Shown: positions 53,424 to 64,000 of the stretch, piece by piece
Layout of the letters: each line of letters opens with the position of its first letter
Position numbering within the stretch: position 1 is the stretch's first letter
Notes under the pieces: generated by a model
What the model saw: only the letters and a program-made list of their open reading frames with translations
The model's database searches: none
What the model was told of the DNA's origin: nothing
Assembly: GCF_000165425.1 (NCBI RefSeq)
Contig: NW_001799399.1
Coordinates: 633,336-697,335, forward strand
DNA length: 64,000 bases
Direction: 5' to 3'
Origin: Paramecium tetraurelia
Taxonomy: Eukaryota > Ciliophora > Oligohymenophorea > Peniculida > Parameciidae
Translations under genes and position numbers: made by a program

Positions 53424-53799
53424 TATGTTTATTTAATAAATGTGAATAGAGAGAGAGATTTTGGAATCGACTAATTTCCTCAGAACATCTATACACCCCC
53501 TTCTAAGAATAAAAAAAATATTCTTGTGGTATTAATGATTTCAAAATAATAAAATTTAAGGATTTATCATTTTATCAATATTTTACATAATTTACTTTTT
53601 TCTGTCCTCTTGTGCTAATTGAAGATAATCGAGATTAATAGATTTCTAAATTATTGTTTTGAAAACCTTGGAAACCTAATTAATTTATAACCTACTACTC
53701 TCAATGCTATGCCATCAATACTTGCACTATCTTCAGTTGCATATATAAAAAATAAATGATCAAAAGCACTTCAATAAAAATTTATTAAAATTTAAAATC
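53424..53799. other. AT-rich spacer
   Basis: About 375 bases between the start of the HTH-like gene (minus) and the ATG of the next plus-strand reading. A short run of CTC/CTT (GAGAGAGAG on plus, 53449-53457) lies close to the minus-strand start. No gene seen. Confidence 0.4.
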
Positions 53800-55010
53800 A
53801 TGAAACCTATGATTTCTAGAGAGTAACAGAATTTGGAGAAAACATCTTAAGAACCCAAAATACAATCTTGGCTACTATGATTGACAATTAAAAAAGCAAA
53901 TTTAAGATTTGAAATCTGTATAAAACAATCCAATATATCTTGTTGATAGCTTAAGAACAAAAAGACCAAAAGAGCAGATTAAATAAGAAGAATTCATCCA
54001 CAATAAGAAATTATGTACTCAACTTTCTGGTAGAATTCGAATAATTATGACTTATAATTAAGATGCAATCAAAAAAAAGACTGCTTAAGATGACTTACAC
54101 TCAAATATAAGAATCTAAAATAACTATTATTTGAAATCGAATAAGAATATGTGAATACCATATCAAATGATTTTATTTAAAAGTGTAGAGAATTCTTGGT
54201 ATATGAAAAAAAGAGAGATGAGGAAGTCAAAGGCTTGCAATCATTAATTATTGGATGAAAAAATTGATTTAAATATATCAAAAAGGTACTAAATATAATT
54301 ATCATAATAAATCTAATAACTTATTGATGAATTAGATTATAATTCTAATTCCTTTAATTAGGTCATAGAAAAAAATAGAAACCTAAGCAAATTAGTAAAT
54401 GAAACACAGGACAATTTAATTAGGGCTTTGAAAGAAAAGTAGATGAGAGAATGAAATATCAGATTGAAAAAACAGTATTGATTATTATGTTATTTAGTTA
54501 TTTAACCTTAAGTTATAGGTAGCAGATCAAAATATCAAATACTTACAATAATAAAATGAACAATACAAAATAATTGATTGGTAGTTTTGAGAATGAAAGA
54601 TAGACAACAAAGAAACAATAAGTCTATTTAAAAGCAATATTCTGATAGCATAAAATAACTATTATTAAAAAAATGGGATGTCAACAAAATGGTTGAAGGA
54701 AATAAGATTATTTAAGACTGAGTAATTTTATATCTGTGAAACCTATGATGAAAGCAGAGAAATCAAAATTTCTATTGAAATGACTAAATTGTAATTGAAT
54801 TTGTAAATAAATTATATCAATATTTTCGAAGAGAATCAAAAGACACTCAAAATGATTTGAAGACATCTATGAAAATTGATGGTGGATTGTTAATAGAGTA
54901 AAAAAAGAGTGAATTAAGTGATTTTTATCAAATGTCTTCGTATGTTTGGTAAACCCTGTATAGAAGATAATCAAAGGAATCGTAATAGAGCTTTTCCTGT
55001 ATGCAGAACT
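53800..55010 (+). pseudogene. Possible relic of a coiled-coil protein gene
   Basis: From ATG 53800 the plus strand carries Lys/Gln/Glu-rich, helix-forming text in shifting frames: SREQQNLEKTSQEPK, LVDSLRTKRPKEQIKQEE, VIEKNRNLSKLVNETQDNL, YICETYDESREIKISIEM, and KSELSDFYQMSSYVWQTLY near 54.95 kb. Between them are TGAs and frame changes that no short intron explains, except one plausible 23-nt intron near 54,480. The pieces share the character of one coiled-coil protein of about 380 residues. Random AT-rich frames also look Lys/Gln-rich in this code, so coding origin is probable rather than shown. The limits are approximate. Confidence 0.4.
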
Positions 55011-55170
55011 AGAAATGGAATCGAAGAGGTTAGATCAATTATTTTGAGTTGATGATTATAAAAATTTATATACCAATAAGATTTGAAAATTATTAAATAA
55101 TAGGTTCCACAACATAGAATTTGTACAAAAATCATAAAATAAAAGAAATGCAATCTCAAAAATAATAACA

Positions 55171-57115
55171 ATGTTAATATTAATATTTGCATCTCTGATC
55201 CATTTGGGATTAACAGATCATGAACTTTGCATCCAATAACTGAATGAATTTCTTAGTTTACCTTTGCCTATTAAATATGTGGTGGCACCTAAACAAATAT
55301 AAATGTCTGGAGATTGGGCTAACAAATTTGGATATTATGATATGTGCTTGAGAGAAGAGTATCATTATTCATCGGTCATGATAAGACAAAATCCAATGAC
55401 ATTCTTTTATGGATTTTGCCACACAAATATCTGTGAAGCAGATGATTTCAATTAACCGGATGCTCAAGAGATTATAAAGGATAAATTAGGAAGCAGCATA
55501 GTTTCATAAATGTTACCAGTAATCAATTAAATTTATAATCAAGATTAATCTAGGTTCTGCTAGTTATCTGTTTGCTAATCCAGTAACACATTATCCAGAT
55601 TTTAGTGTTGGTGCTTATTCAGCTGTCATTATCATTTTCATTCTTTTCTGTTTGGGATTGATTGATCCATATAAAAGATTACTTGATGCCTTAACTAATT
55701 CTGAAATCAAAAAACCTAAGGGAATAATAGGCGATTTTTCTTTAATTGAAAATTATAAGAAATTGATGAATCTTAAAACTATTGATCCAAATTTGGCTAT
55801 TTTTAATGGAGTTAGAGCTATAGCATTTATGATGGTTGTTTATGGGCATTCATCATTATTAATAATATAAGCCACGTTTCAAACTGAATTATTAGTAGCT
55901 TTATAATCTTAAAGAGCGATAATTACAGTGGACATGCTCTATTCAGTCGACATATTTTTTTGGCTCGGTGGATTTTTTATGGCATTTGTTATGTGTGAGA
56001 CAAAAAGAGCAAAAGCATTGGGTAAGAATCCAGCATCACTATTCCTTGTTATATTACACAGATTATTAAGAATTTGGCCTTGTTATATCATATGTATTAT
56101 GATTAACTCATACATATTGCCCTATTTAGGGGGAGGACCTAGATGGTGGTCAGCAATGAATTATACTGATTGTGCTGCAGGAGCTTTTAGAAATCTTCTA
56201 TTTATTGATAATTTTTTCCATGATTGGGATCTTTGTTTTGGATGGGGTTGGTATCTCACTTCAGATATCTAGTTATTTATTATTTGTTTGATTCCAATGA
56301 CTTGTTATGCTCTTGGTTATAAAAGAATTTCAAAATATTTGATCACTGGTATGATAATCTCCTCCGTAATTTACGGTATTGTTCTATGCTTTTAATATGA
56401 TTTCCTAATTCCTGCAAAAGTTACAGGAAATTAAGATTTCTATTATACTTATTATGTAAACAGTTTAGCCAGAGCTCCTCCTTATTTCTTTGGATTATTA
56501 ATGGGTATGCTTTATAGAGAATTTAAATAAAAAGAGGAAAACTGTTTTTTAGGATTATTACACGAAAAAGCAAAAGATCCAAAGTTTAGATTACTCTTCT
56601 AAATTACTTGTTATCTTTTAGGCTTTGGAATCATTTCTTGGTTAGTTTTTGGGTGGAAATCAGCCTACTTATCACCAGATCCTACATATTGGTCATATTG
56701 GTTTCAACATCTTTATAGTGCACTTTGCAGATTGACTTTTGTTTTTGGAGTTGCATGCTTATGTCTTCCAAATATGATAGGAATTTATGATATGTAATTA
56801 CTCATTTATATGTTTAGATTTAATAGGAAAGCTATGAACAATTCTATATTTAAGTTTACTGCCAAAATATCTTTTGCCTGCTATCTCATTCATTACATGG
56901 TATTATTAATACTGAATTACACATTTTATATAACTCCCACTTACATTACTTAAGATGTTATTTAATTATTTGTTGGCTGCACTGTCATCACAATGGTTGC
57001 TGGAGTATTTCTAACTTTGTTAGTGGAAATGCCATTTGGAACACTTCAAGTCAAAATAATAGATTCAATCACAAAGCCAAGAAAGCAAAAATAATAAGTT
57101 CTATTGGAACAATGA
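55171..57115 (+). CDS. NRF6-type acyltransferase-3 membrane protein, copy 1
   Basis: ATG at 55171, TGA at 57113-57115; 631 residues after introns of 25 and 24 nt. A signal peptide (MLILIFASLIHLGLTDH) leads to an extracellular NRF domain of about 130 residues (SGDWANKFGYYDMCLRE; GFCHTNIC). A first membrane helix, a cytosolic loop and a ten-or-so-helix acyltransferase-3 domain follow. The domain begins with R-x10-H in NGVRAIAFMMVVYGH, the conserved histidine motif of the family, followed by SVDIFFWLGGFFMAF. Relatives are the nose-resistant-to-fluoxetine proteins of animals, thought to move or acylate lipids or small molecules. The gene and its neighbour share domain order and the position of the intron near residue 545. 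Confidence 0.85.
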
Positions 57116-57159
57116 AAATATATATATTTATATAAATAATAGTTATCAAAATAAAATTG

Positions 57160-59184
57160 ATGATCCTGCTAATATTCAATTTAGTAATCACCATTTCTTA
57201 TGCAGCTGATAATACGTCAGTCTGTATAGAGAACTTAAAATATTTGATTTCACAGCCCATTGATGAACAACTTGAAACAATCCTACCTTATTATTCTTTA
57301 TCAGGAGATTGGATTGGGAAGTTTGGATATTATGATAGGTGTTATCGAAATGACTACTCCTATACTTCAGTTGAAATTGATTAACAGCTCTTCAAATAAT
57401 ATTATGGATTTTGCCATTCCAATATTTGTTCAGCTAAAGATTTCAATTCCAAAGATGGATAAGAAACTATTAAAAAAATATTAAATGAAAGTGGAATTTC
57501 AACTCTATTCAATGTAAATAATGCATTTCAAAATAGATAAATCCAGATACAATATAGTTAAATTTCTATGATCCTAAATCTTATATTCCACATCCTAGTT
57601 GGGAAACATATGTTACCTCTGGAATTGTAATTGTCTTACTTATTCTTGTTACTATCGATCCTATTTTGCGATTTATAGCCGCATGTAAAAGCAGACATAC
57701 TCCAGATGTTAGAGATCAAAGAACTTCTAGTCGCACTAGTTCTTTGGGACTAAGAGAAGGCTTATAGTAGAAGGATCAATATTAACCAACATCTATTATT
57801 AAAGATTTCTCAATTATTGTGAACTACAATAAAATAATCAATCTCAAAACTATAGATCCTAATTTAGCTATTTTTAATGGAATCAGAGCTATTTCGTTTA
57901 TGATGGTTGCTTATGGACATGTGAATGAAATGACTGCCATTTCCACTTATATTAGTGAAGTAAACATTTAATATAAATCCTGGGTTATTATACTTCTATA
58001 TGATATGATGTACGCAGTCGATATATTCTTTTGGGTAGGAGGTTTCTTTCTAGGTTATGTCATGTGTGAAGAAAGAAAGGCTTAAGCTCTAAATAGAAAA
58101 CCATAATCTATTATTTTAAGTATCACTCATAGATTAATGAGAATTTGGCCTTGTTATTTATTATGCATTGCCATCAACTCATATATTATTCCATATTTAG
58201 GAAGTGGGCCTCGATGGTTCTTAGAAGAAAGAGCAACCTAATGTCCTGGAGGAGCATGGAAAAATGCTCTTTTTATAGATAATTTTTATGAGGATTGGCT
58301 CATTTGTTTTGGATGGGGTTGGTATTTAACATGTGATTTTCAATTATTTTTAACATGTTTAATACCAATTTTAATTTATTGTTTTGATTACAAGGTGTTT
58401 TCCAAAATTCTTATAATTTTAATGATAATTGGAACTTTAGGATGGACTTATTATCTAAGCGTTCATTATGATTTTCTAATACCAGGTAGGAATACTTACA
58501 ATCCAGATTATTATTACAAATTTTATGTTAGTTCATATGCCAGAGCCCCTCCTTATTTTTTAGGGTTGCTAATTGGAATACTTTATAGAGAATTTAAACA
58601 ATCAAAAAAGAGTGGAAAGATAACTTATTTACATTAATTTAGAGATTATGCATAAAGTAGTGGATAGAAATTGATCATGTAATTTTTTTGTTATGGATTG
58701 GGATTTGGCATTATTGGATATCTCTTTTTTGGGTGGAAAAAGGAATTTAATACAACATAGATGAGTTGGCCAAAATGGCTCCAACATATTTATCATGCAT
58801 TTTGCAGATTTCTATTTACTTTTGGATTGACACTCATAGTATTACCAAATTTGATCGGAACATATGATATGTATAAATAATAACTATACTAGATTTAATT
58901 CTAAGTTTATGAATAACACCTTATTTAAATTGATGGCAAAGCTCTCCTTTACTATGTATCTTGTGCATTTGATGATAATTCTTATTTTGACAGAGACCTT
59001 TTATGAGACTCCAGCCTTTGCCTAATTAGACATGATCACTTGTTTTGTATGTGCTGTTGTGTTATCCATGATGTTTGGATTGTTATTGTCTTTATTAGTT
59101 GAATTACCCTTTGGAAATCTAGATACGCGAATAATAAAAATAGTTACTAGGCCAAAAAGAAAAGTAGACACTCTTTTAGATTGA
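57160..59184 (+). CDS. NRF6-type acyltransferase-3 membrane protein, copy 2
   Basis: ATG at 57160, TGA at 59182-59184; 659 residues after introns of 23 and 22 nt. It has the same plan as copy 1: a signal peptide (MILLIFNLVITISYA), an NRF domain (SGDWIGKFGYYDRCYRND; YGFCHSNIC), a first helix followed by a longer Ser/Arg-rich cytosolic loop (SRTSSLGLREG), then the acyltransferase-3 domain with NGIRAISFMMVAYGH and AVDIFFWVGGFFLGYVM. The second intron sits where copy 1 has its last one. The phrases RIWPCY, CFGWGWYLT and ARAPPYF occur in both. Only 44 bp separate the two genes, so this is a tandem duplication. The longer loop may carry regulation not present in copy 1. Confidence 0.85.
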
Positions 59185-59210
59185 TTTTTTAAATATATAT
59201 AATATATATA

Positions 59211-59555
59211 ATGAAAATTGTTGATTTCTATTTAGAAAATGAAATTGTAAAAGTTCCATGTATTGATATATAATTTGTAAATATGAATAAAATTGATCAT
59301 ACTTTTGATGTTTTCTATATGTCAACATTATAAAAAATTCTTTAAGTCTAGTATCTTTATAGAAATATCTCATTTAAATAGTGGAAATTATTCTATAGTT
59401 TTTTGAATTATTATGAAGCGTATAATCAGAAATTATACTCTCAGTTAAGGAAGGTAGATTAACATTATTCAAGCAACTAGAGTTCAATTGAGTCGTTAAG
59501 AAAGTTTTTTGAATTTTTTATTCTAACAACTAAAAATTAGAAACTACATAATTGA
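59211..59555 (+). CDS. Small unrecognised protein
   Basis: An uninterrupted frame runs from ATG 59211 to TGA 59553-59555, 114 residues. The sequence is aromatic and helical (many Tyr, Phe, Gln, Asn), for example VPCIDIQFVNMNKIDHTFD and FKQWKLFYSFLNYYEAYNQK. There is no signal peptide or membrane span. It starts 26 bp after the previous stop. A frame of this length can occur by chance in this code, so it may not be a gene, but the start position and even composition favour one. Confidence 0.45.
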
Positions 59556-59671
59556 ATAGTAGAGAATATTAATTTATAACTTAAATACCTATTGTGAAAT
59601 TGATTGTCCAAAAAACGGAACTTGTTTATATTAACTTAGTCTTTATTATTTATTATTATTTATTGATTCAA

Positions 59672-62600
59672 ATGAAGAAGTTGTAAGTTTACTTCTTTTT
59701 AATATTGATGATTGCCCTGACATGTAATATTTGCTTAATAAAATTAGTTTAAGAACAAATTAAATTTGGAAGCAATGTTTAGATTCATGATCTAGAAAAG
59801 TTGAATTCTTTAGAGTTCAGCGATTTAGATTGTGAAAAAGATTTACTTAAGTTGCAGCAATCATTACATACATGGATGGATATATTCAAAAATTAAAATG
59901 ATTTAGAGGATGATGTGAATAATCTATCAGCATTAAAACTCGTTATTACAAATATCAAAAACAATCAGAATCCTGAATTGCCAAGTATATAACACTTATT
60001 AATATAGCACTGTTCAATTACAAATAATCCTATATTGAACTCGTAGATTCAATGGGTTCAAGTGATTAAACACCATTTAATTAATGGAGACTAGAAGGAC
60101 CATAAAAACTAATATAATCCATTAACTTCATAGAGCAAGCTCAATCATTTTAAGATGTCCTTGAATATTGCACTGAAATTGAGTAAATGATCAATCTTCT
60201 TATAAACGAGAGAGAAGAAATAAAATAAGAACTCAACTCATAACAAGTAACAAATCTTCATTTCAGTCTAGATGATAGTGCAAAAACTGGATCAGAAGTC
60301 AAAGGAGGTTTAAGAAGCACTTGAATAATGCAAATTGCAAAAATAACAATAAACAATTAAATAGCCATAGCCATAACCATAACCATAACCATAAGTCAAT
60401 CAATTAATAATTGAAGATAATGGATAAATACATGAATCATCTGTTGATCAAGAAAAACCAGTCTTTGAAAACACTATAGAAAAAGAATAGGAATTCGTAG
60501 AATATGGATTTGGATATTGGTTAAGATTTTTGACTCTTTATCCAAAAAGATTAGAAAACAAGGATATACCCTGGTATTTCTTAAGCAGATTAACTTCTAA
60601 TAAGAATTATTAAAATATCGCAATGAATGATAGACTATTGGCATTATGGTTAGGTTAGGGATTCTATCATTTTACAACATGCGATGAATTGTAAAATTAA
60701 CCCAATGTCATTTAAAATGTAAATCACCATGAGGATATTGATGGATAATGGACTTATATTTATTATTCATATAGTTCTATTGCAAAATAGGCTATTGGAA
60801 TAATCCAATTTGGATAAGAATAACCATAATAAATAACTCATAATGTTCTACATACAAAGAGTAAATACTTGAGATTCCTAGTTGGTGGAAAGGACAATAA
60901 TCAATATCCTGGATTTAACGGTTAATTTTCATCAATATTCCTATCAACTAACCCTGGTGTCTTTGTTCCTACACTTGATAAATTTACTGATTCATTTAAA
61001 ACAGTTAAAATGCCAGCATCAGATTTTGAATCTATATTTAGAGTTTAATTGATAGACGAAGAAATTAATAGAAATCCCTCTCTTGAAGGAGATTACATGG
61101 CAGTAGGAGGAGGATCGAAGAAATTTCCTCTTGAATATTCTATTAGTGGTTGGTTCAAATGGGAGGAAATTGCTTAATAAGTATGGCATTCAGTCTTTCG
61201 GGTACAAATTAACAAACCATCAACAGATAAGTTTCTTGGAGACAGAACCTTGTGTATGTTCATAGGAACTGCCTAAGGAGGAATATTTCACTTTCCAACT
61301 TATTCATACAAAAACATGAAGGGAGAAGGCACTTCTAATTTAGTCAATAACATTCCCCACAAAAACAAACATCTGGATTGGTTTTTTGTGTATTTTGGCT
61401 ATTCTAAGAAATTAAAAAAGGCATTCGTATAAGTTAGATTGTCATCTGGAATTGAAACCCTAGAATACAATGATGTTAATCATTATTATACCCCTCAATT
61501 TCATACATATGTTGGAAAAGACGAACACTTCCCAGGCTTTAATGGTAAAATTGCATATGTAAACTTTGTTCTTGGATCAGGATCTTATAGAAATAAACCA
61601 GATTTCATAATAAAAGATGATTTATTTGGATATGATGTTGGAAATACAAACCTTATCAAAAAAGTTGAAAAGTAAATTGATGATTAAACTACAGTCAATG
61701 AACTAGATTGTGAAACTCTAAAATAACCTGAAGAAATAAAACCTGCACTTTAAGACAATGAAGATAGAGAAGTATCTATTGATTCTACTGAACCTGTATT
61801 TGAAAAAGAATATGAGGAATCTCCCTAAATTTATGGGTACGGTTTCTGGCTCAGGTTTATGCATGCTTATCCTCAAAGACTATTATAAGGTAGAACTGCC
61901 CCTTGGTATTTCATTTCTCGATTGACTTCAAATAGAAAATATGATAATGTGTAAATGGGGGATAGATTATTGGCTATATGGTTAGGATAAACATTTTACC
62001 ATTTCACTACTTGTGACACTCAAAAGAATTAAGCCAATATTATTTCAAATATTGATTATCCTAAAGATATTGAAGGAGTTTGGACATACATCCATTACTC
62101 TTACAACAAATTAAGTTAGACTGCAAATTCATTTATAAGTTACTCAAAATCTGATATTTAATCTGCAAGCATCTAAGCTTAACATCCAGATATCAAGTAT
62201 TTGAAATTCATATTTGGAGGCAATGATCAAAAAAGATATCCTGGATTCAACGGATTCATTTCGAAAATTATGATCACAATTTCAATGGATAACTATATTG
62301 AAAATAAAGATGAATTTGTAGCCTTTGTGTCTAAATTAGAATAACCTAATGTCGATCTTACTAATTTAATTGCTTATTAATTGATTGAAAATGAAACATA
62401 ACGATAAGACTCTGATGACTCTGTCAATTAAACTTTAAATGATAAAAATTAGAGATTCCCTAATGAATACTCTTTGAGTGGCTGGTTCAAATGGACTGGA
62501 CCTTAGAGATCAGCATGGCACAATATCTTTAGAGTCTAAATCCAAACTCCTTCAACAGATGTTTATTTGGGAGATAGGACTTTATGTATGTGGCTTGGTT

Positions 62601-64000
62601 CCATAGAAGGAGGAGTGTTACATTTTCCAACCTACTCATATGATGTCACCAATCCCAAAGGCAATCCAAATTATTATCAAAATATTAAACACAATCAAAG
62701 ACATTTGGAATGGTTCTATGTTTACTTTGGATATTAGAAAACAACTAAATTATCATATATTTAAGTAGCTTGGCCTACAGAAACACAGGATTTATTGTAT
62801 TAAGATATCAACCATTATTTGACTCCTTCTTTTTACATATTCGTTGGAAAGGATAAATTCTATCCAGGTCTATCAGGAAAGTTAGCTTACGTTTACTTTA
62901 ATCTTGGAAATGGATCCTTTAAAACTAAAAACGATATCCCAGATACAATAGAATCATACTTGAAAGGTAGTCAAGTAATAAAACCTTAGATTCCAATCCC
63001 AAAAAAACAATAATAACCTATTTAAGAAGTCAAAAAATCTGAAGTATAACAATAATAATAATAATCTCCAGTTAAAGATGTTCGTCAACCTGAATAATAA
63101 TAATAATTGAATAATTAAGAACCAGTTCCTTATGATAATTTAAATAACAATAATGTGGATAAATATTCAGATACTCCTGAATTGAATCCTAACAAGTCTG
63201 ATGATAAAATTTAATAGCCAGATTGTTAAGAATAGATTCAGGATTAAGATACTCCTCTTGTTCAACCAATTTCAAAAAAATAGGATGACATTATTATCAA
63301 ATAGAATGAATAAACATAATAAATTATAGGTAATTCTGTAGAAGAGAAAAAAGAAGTCTCTGTAAGTGAGTAAAGTAATATAATTAATCAAGAAATTGAA
63401 TAAGTTAATAAAATAATTAGTACAAAAGATGAAAAAAATCAAACAACAAATGAAACTACTAAGTAAACAAATGATGTAATATCAACTACAAATAGAGAAG
63501 CACAAAAGACAAATGAAACAATTTAACAAAGCAATAAGGTTGATCAATAAAAAGATTTGAAAATTTAATAAAATGATAAAGTTATTAATTAAACAGGTGA
63601 GACAACTTAACGAAGCAATTAGGCAAGCTAATAAACTGACTCGACAATTTAAAAGACGAATAAATCTTAACAATAAACAGATGAAATTATTTAACAAAAT
63701 AATAACTCGATTCAGTAAACAGATGAAATAATTCAATAAAGTAATAAGTCTATTTAGTAAACAAATGAGACATCTTAATAAAATAATAAAGCAGTTTAAT
63801 AAACAAATGAGACAATTTAATAAAATGAAAAATCAAATAAGTAAACAAATGAGATCAATTAATAAAACAATAAAGAGACAACTTAATAGAGTAATAAAAC
63901 TATATAGCAAACAAATGAGACAACTGAATAGAATAATAAAGTGATTCAGTAAACTAATGAAACATCTTAATAGAATAATAAAGTAGTTTAGGAAACAAAT
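59672..64000 (+). CDS. Large secreted protein with laminin-G-like modules and heptad-repeat tail (3' end outside window)
   Basis: ATG at 59672 starts a signal peptide (MKKLQVYFFLILMIALTCN). Two introns (23 nt near 59,985 and 25 nt near 60,245) join an N-terminal coiled-coil region of about 190 residues and a Pro-Gln stretch to the main part. Two homologous blocks of about 420 residues follow, near 60.5-61.65 and 61.85-62.95 kb. Each has two concanavalin/laminin-G-like halves: one with SRLTSN, DRLLALWLGQ and YHFTTC, and one with EYSISGWFKW, GDRTLCM, HFPTYSY, YVGKDEHFPGFNGKIAYV. Then comes a Gln-rich linker and a tail of tandem 14-residue repeats that runs off the window. A cell-surface or matrix role, perhaps binding sugars, is inferred. 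Confidence 0.8.
60365..60394 (+). repeat. Hexanucleotide tandem repeat CCATAR x5 (codes Pro-Gln)
   Basis: Five perfect units, one CCATAG then four CCATAA, encode (Pro-Gln)5 inside the large secreted protein, between its coiled coil and the laminin-G-like blocks. It is probably a flexible linker and a site of length variation. It is not the Paramecium telomere repeat, which is C3-4A2-3-like. Confidence 0.8.
63509..64000 (+). repeat. Degenerate 42-nt tandem repeats (14-residue double heptads)
   Basis: About a dozen units run to the end of the window with the theme TNETIQQ-NNKSIQQ. Units vary at the third, fourth and tenth positions (TDEIIQQ, TNETSQQ, SNKSIQQ, NNKAVQQ). Ile and Val recur every seven residues with polar Gln/Asn/Thr elsewhere, so the stretch could form a long coiled coil or a polar stalk. 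DNA units differ by point changes and one insertion, so the array is not freshly amplified. Confidence 0.8.

Noticed and set aside
60365-60394. Telomere or interstitial telomeric repeat
   Set aside because: The unit is CCATAR, not the C4A2/C3A3 type of Paramecium, and it lies in frame inside a gene as Pro-Gln.
1-64000. Bacterial or viral origin of the window, CRISPR arrays, insertion sequences
   Set aside because: Stop-codon reassignment, tiny introns and eukaryotic protein families throughout; no direct-repeat/spacer pattern, terminal inverted repeats or transposase signature was seen.

Overview
The window reads as macronuclear DNA of a Paramecium-type ciliate. TAA and TAG run through long open frames as glutamine codons, and TGA is the only codon that closes genes. 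The DNA is very AT-rich. Introns are tiny (about 19-33 nt, GTA...TAG or GTA...AAG), and neighbouring genes are often only 25-100 bp apart. Genes were read by hand with this code, and intron choices were checked by whether the reading frame, length and family motifs came out whole. No rRNA, tRNA, CRISPR array or transposon was recognised.

Layout. 1-6668 (-): 5' part of a large cysteine-rich secreted protein of Paramecium surface-antigen type. 6809-9394 (-): metallo-beta-lactamase-fold cyclic-nucleotide phosphodiesterase joined to cyclic-nucleotide-binding domains. 9464-10699 (-): membrane RING protein. 11082-12225 (+): trichocyst matrix protein. 12284-13003 (+): peroxin 11. 13042-14500 (-): unrecognised protein. 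14538-16129 (-): calcium-dependent protein kinase. 16335-37739 (-): one 21.4-kb gene for a secreted protein of about 7,100 residues built of repeated beta-rich modules. 37972-38820 (+): unrecognised protein. 39924-41999 (-): von Willebrand A-type protein with a possible decayed 5' extension. 43321-44317 (+): mitochondrial oxoglutarate/malate-type carrier. 45660-47569 (-): two tandem membrane RING-CH (MARCH-type) ligases. 47677-48649 (-): broken acid-ceramidase/NAAA-like gene. 48904-50369 (+): STE11-type kinase with a lipidation-like N-terminus. 50429-52175 (-): mitochondrial FtsH/i-AAA protease. 52497-53423 (-): HTH-like coiled-coil protein. 55171-59184 (+): two tandem NRF6-type acyltransferase-3 genes. 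59211-59555 (+): small unknown. 59672 to the edge (+): large secreted protein with two laminin-G-like double modules and a heptad-repeat tail.

Themes. Three very large secreted proteins (left edge, middle, right edge) probably belong to the surface coat or secretory pathway, and a trichocyst protein fits the same biology. Signalling genes (cyclic-nucleotide phosphodiesterase, CDPK, STE11 kinase) and ubiquitin ligases are interspersed; I see no operon-like functional grouping. Between about 42 and 55 kb several stretches look like decaying genes among intact ones. This is plausible for a lineage with whole-genome duplications, but except for the NAAA-like relic the evidence is weak, because AT-rich DNA with a single stop codon yields long frames by chance.
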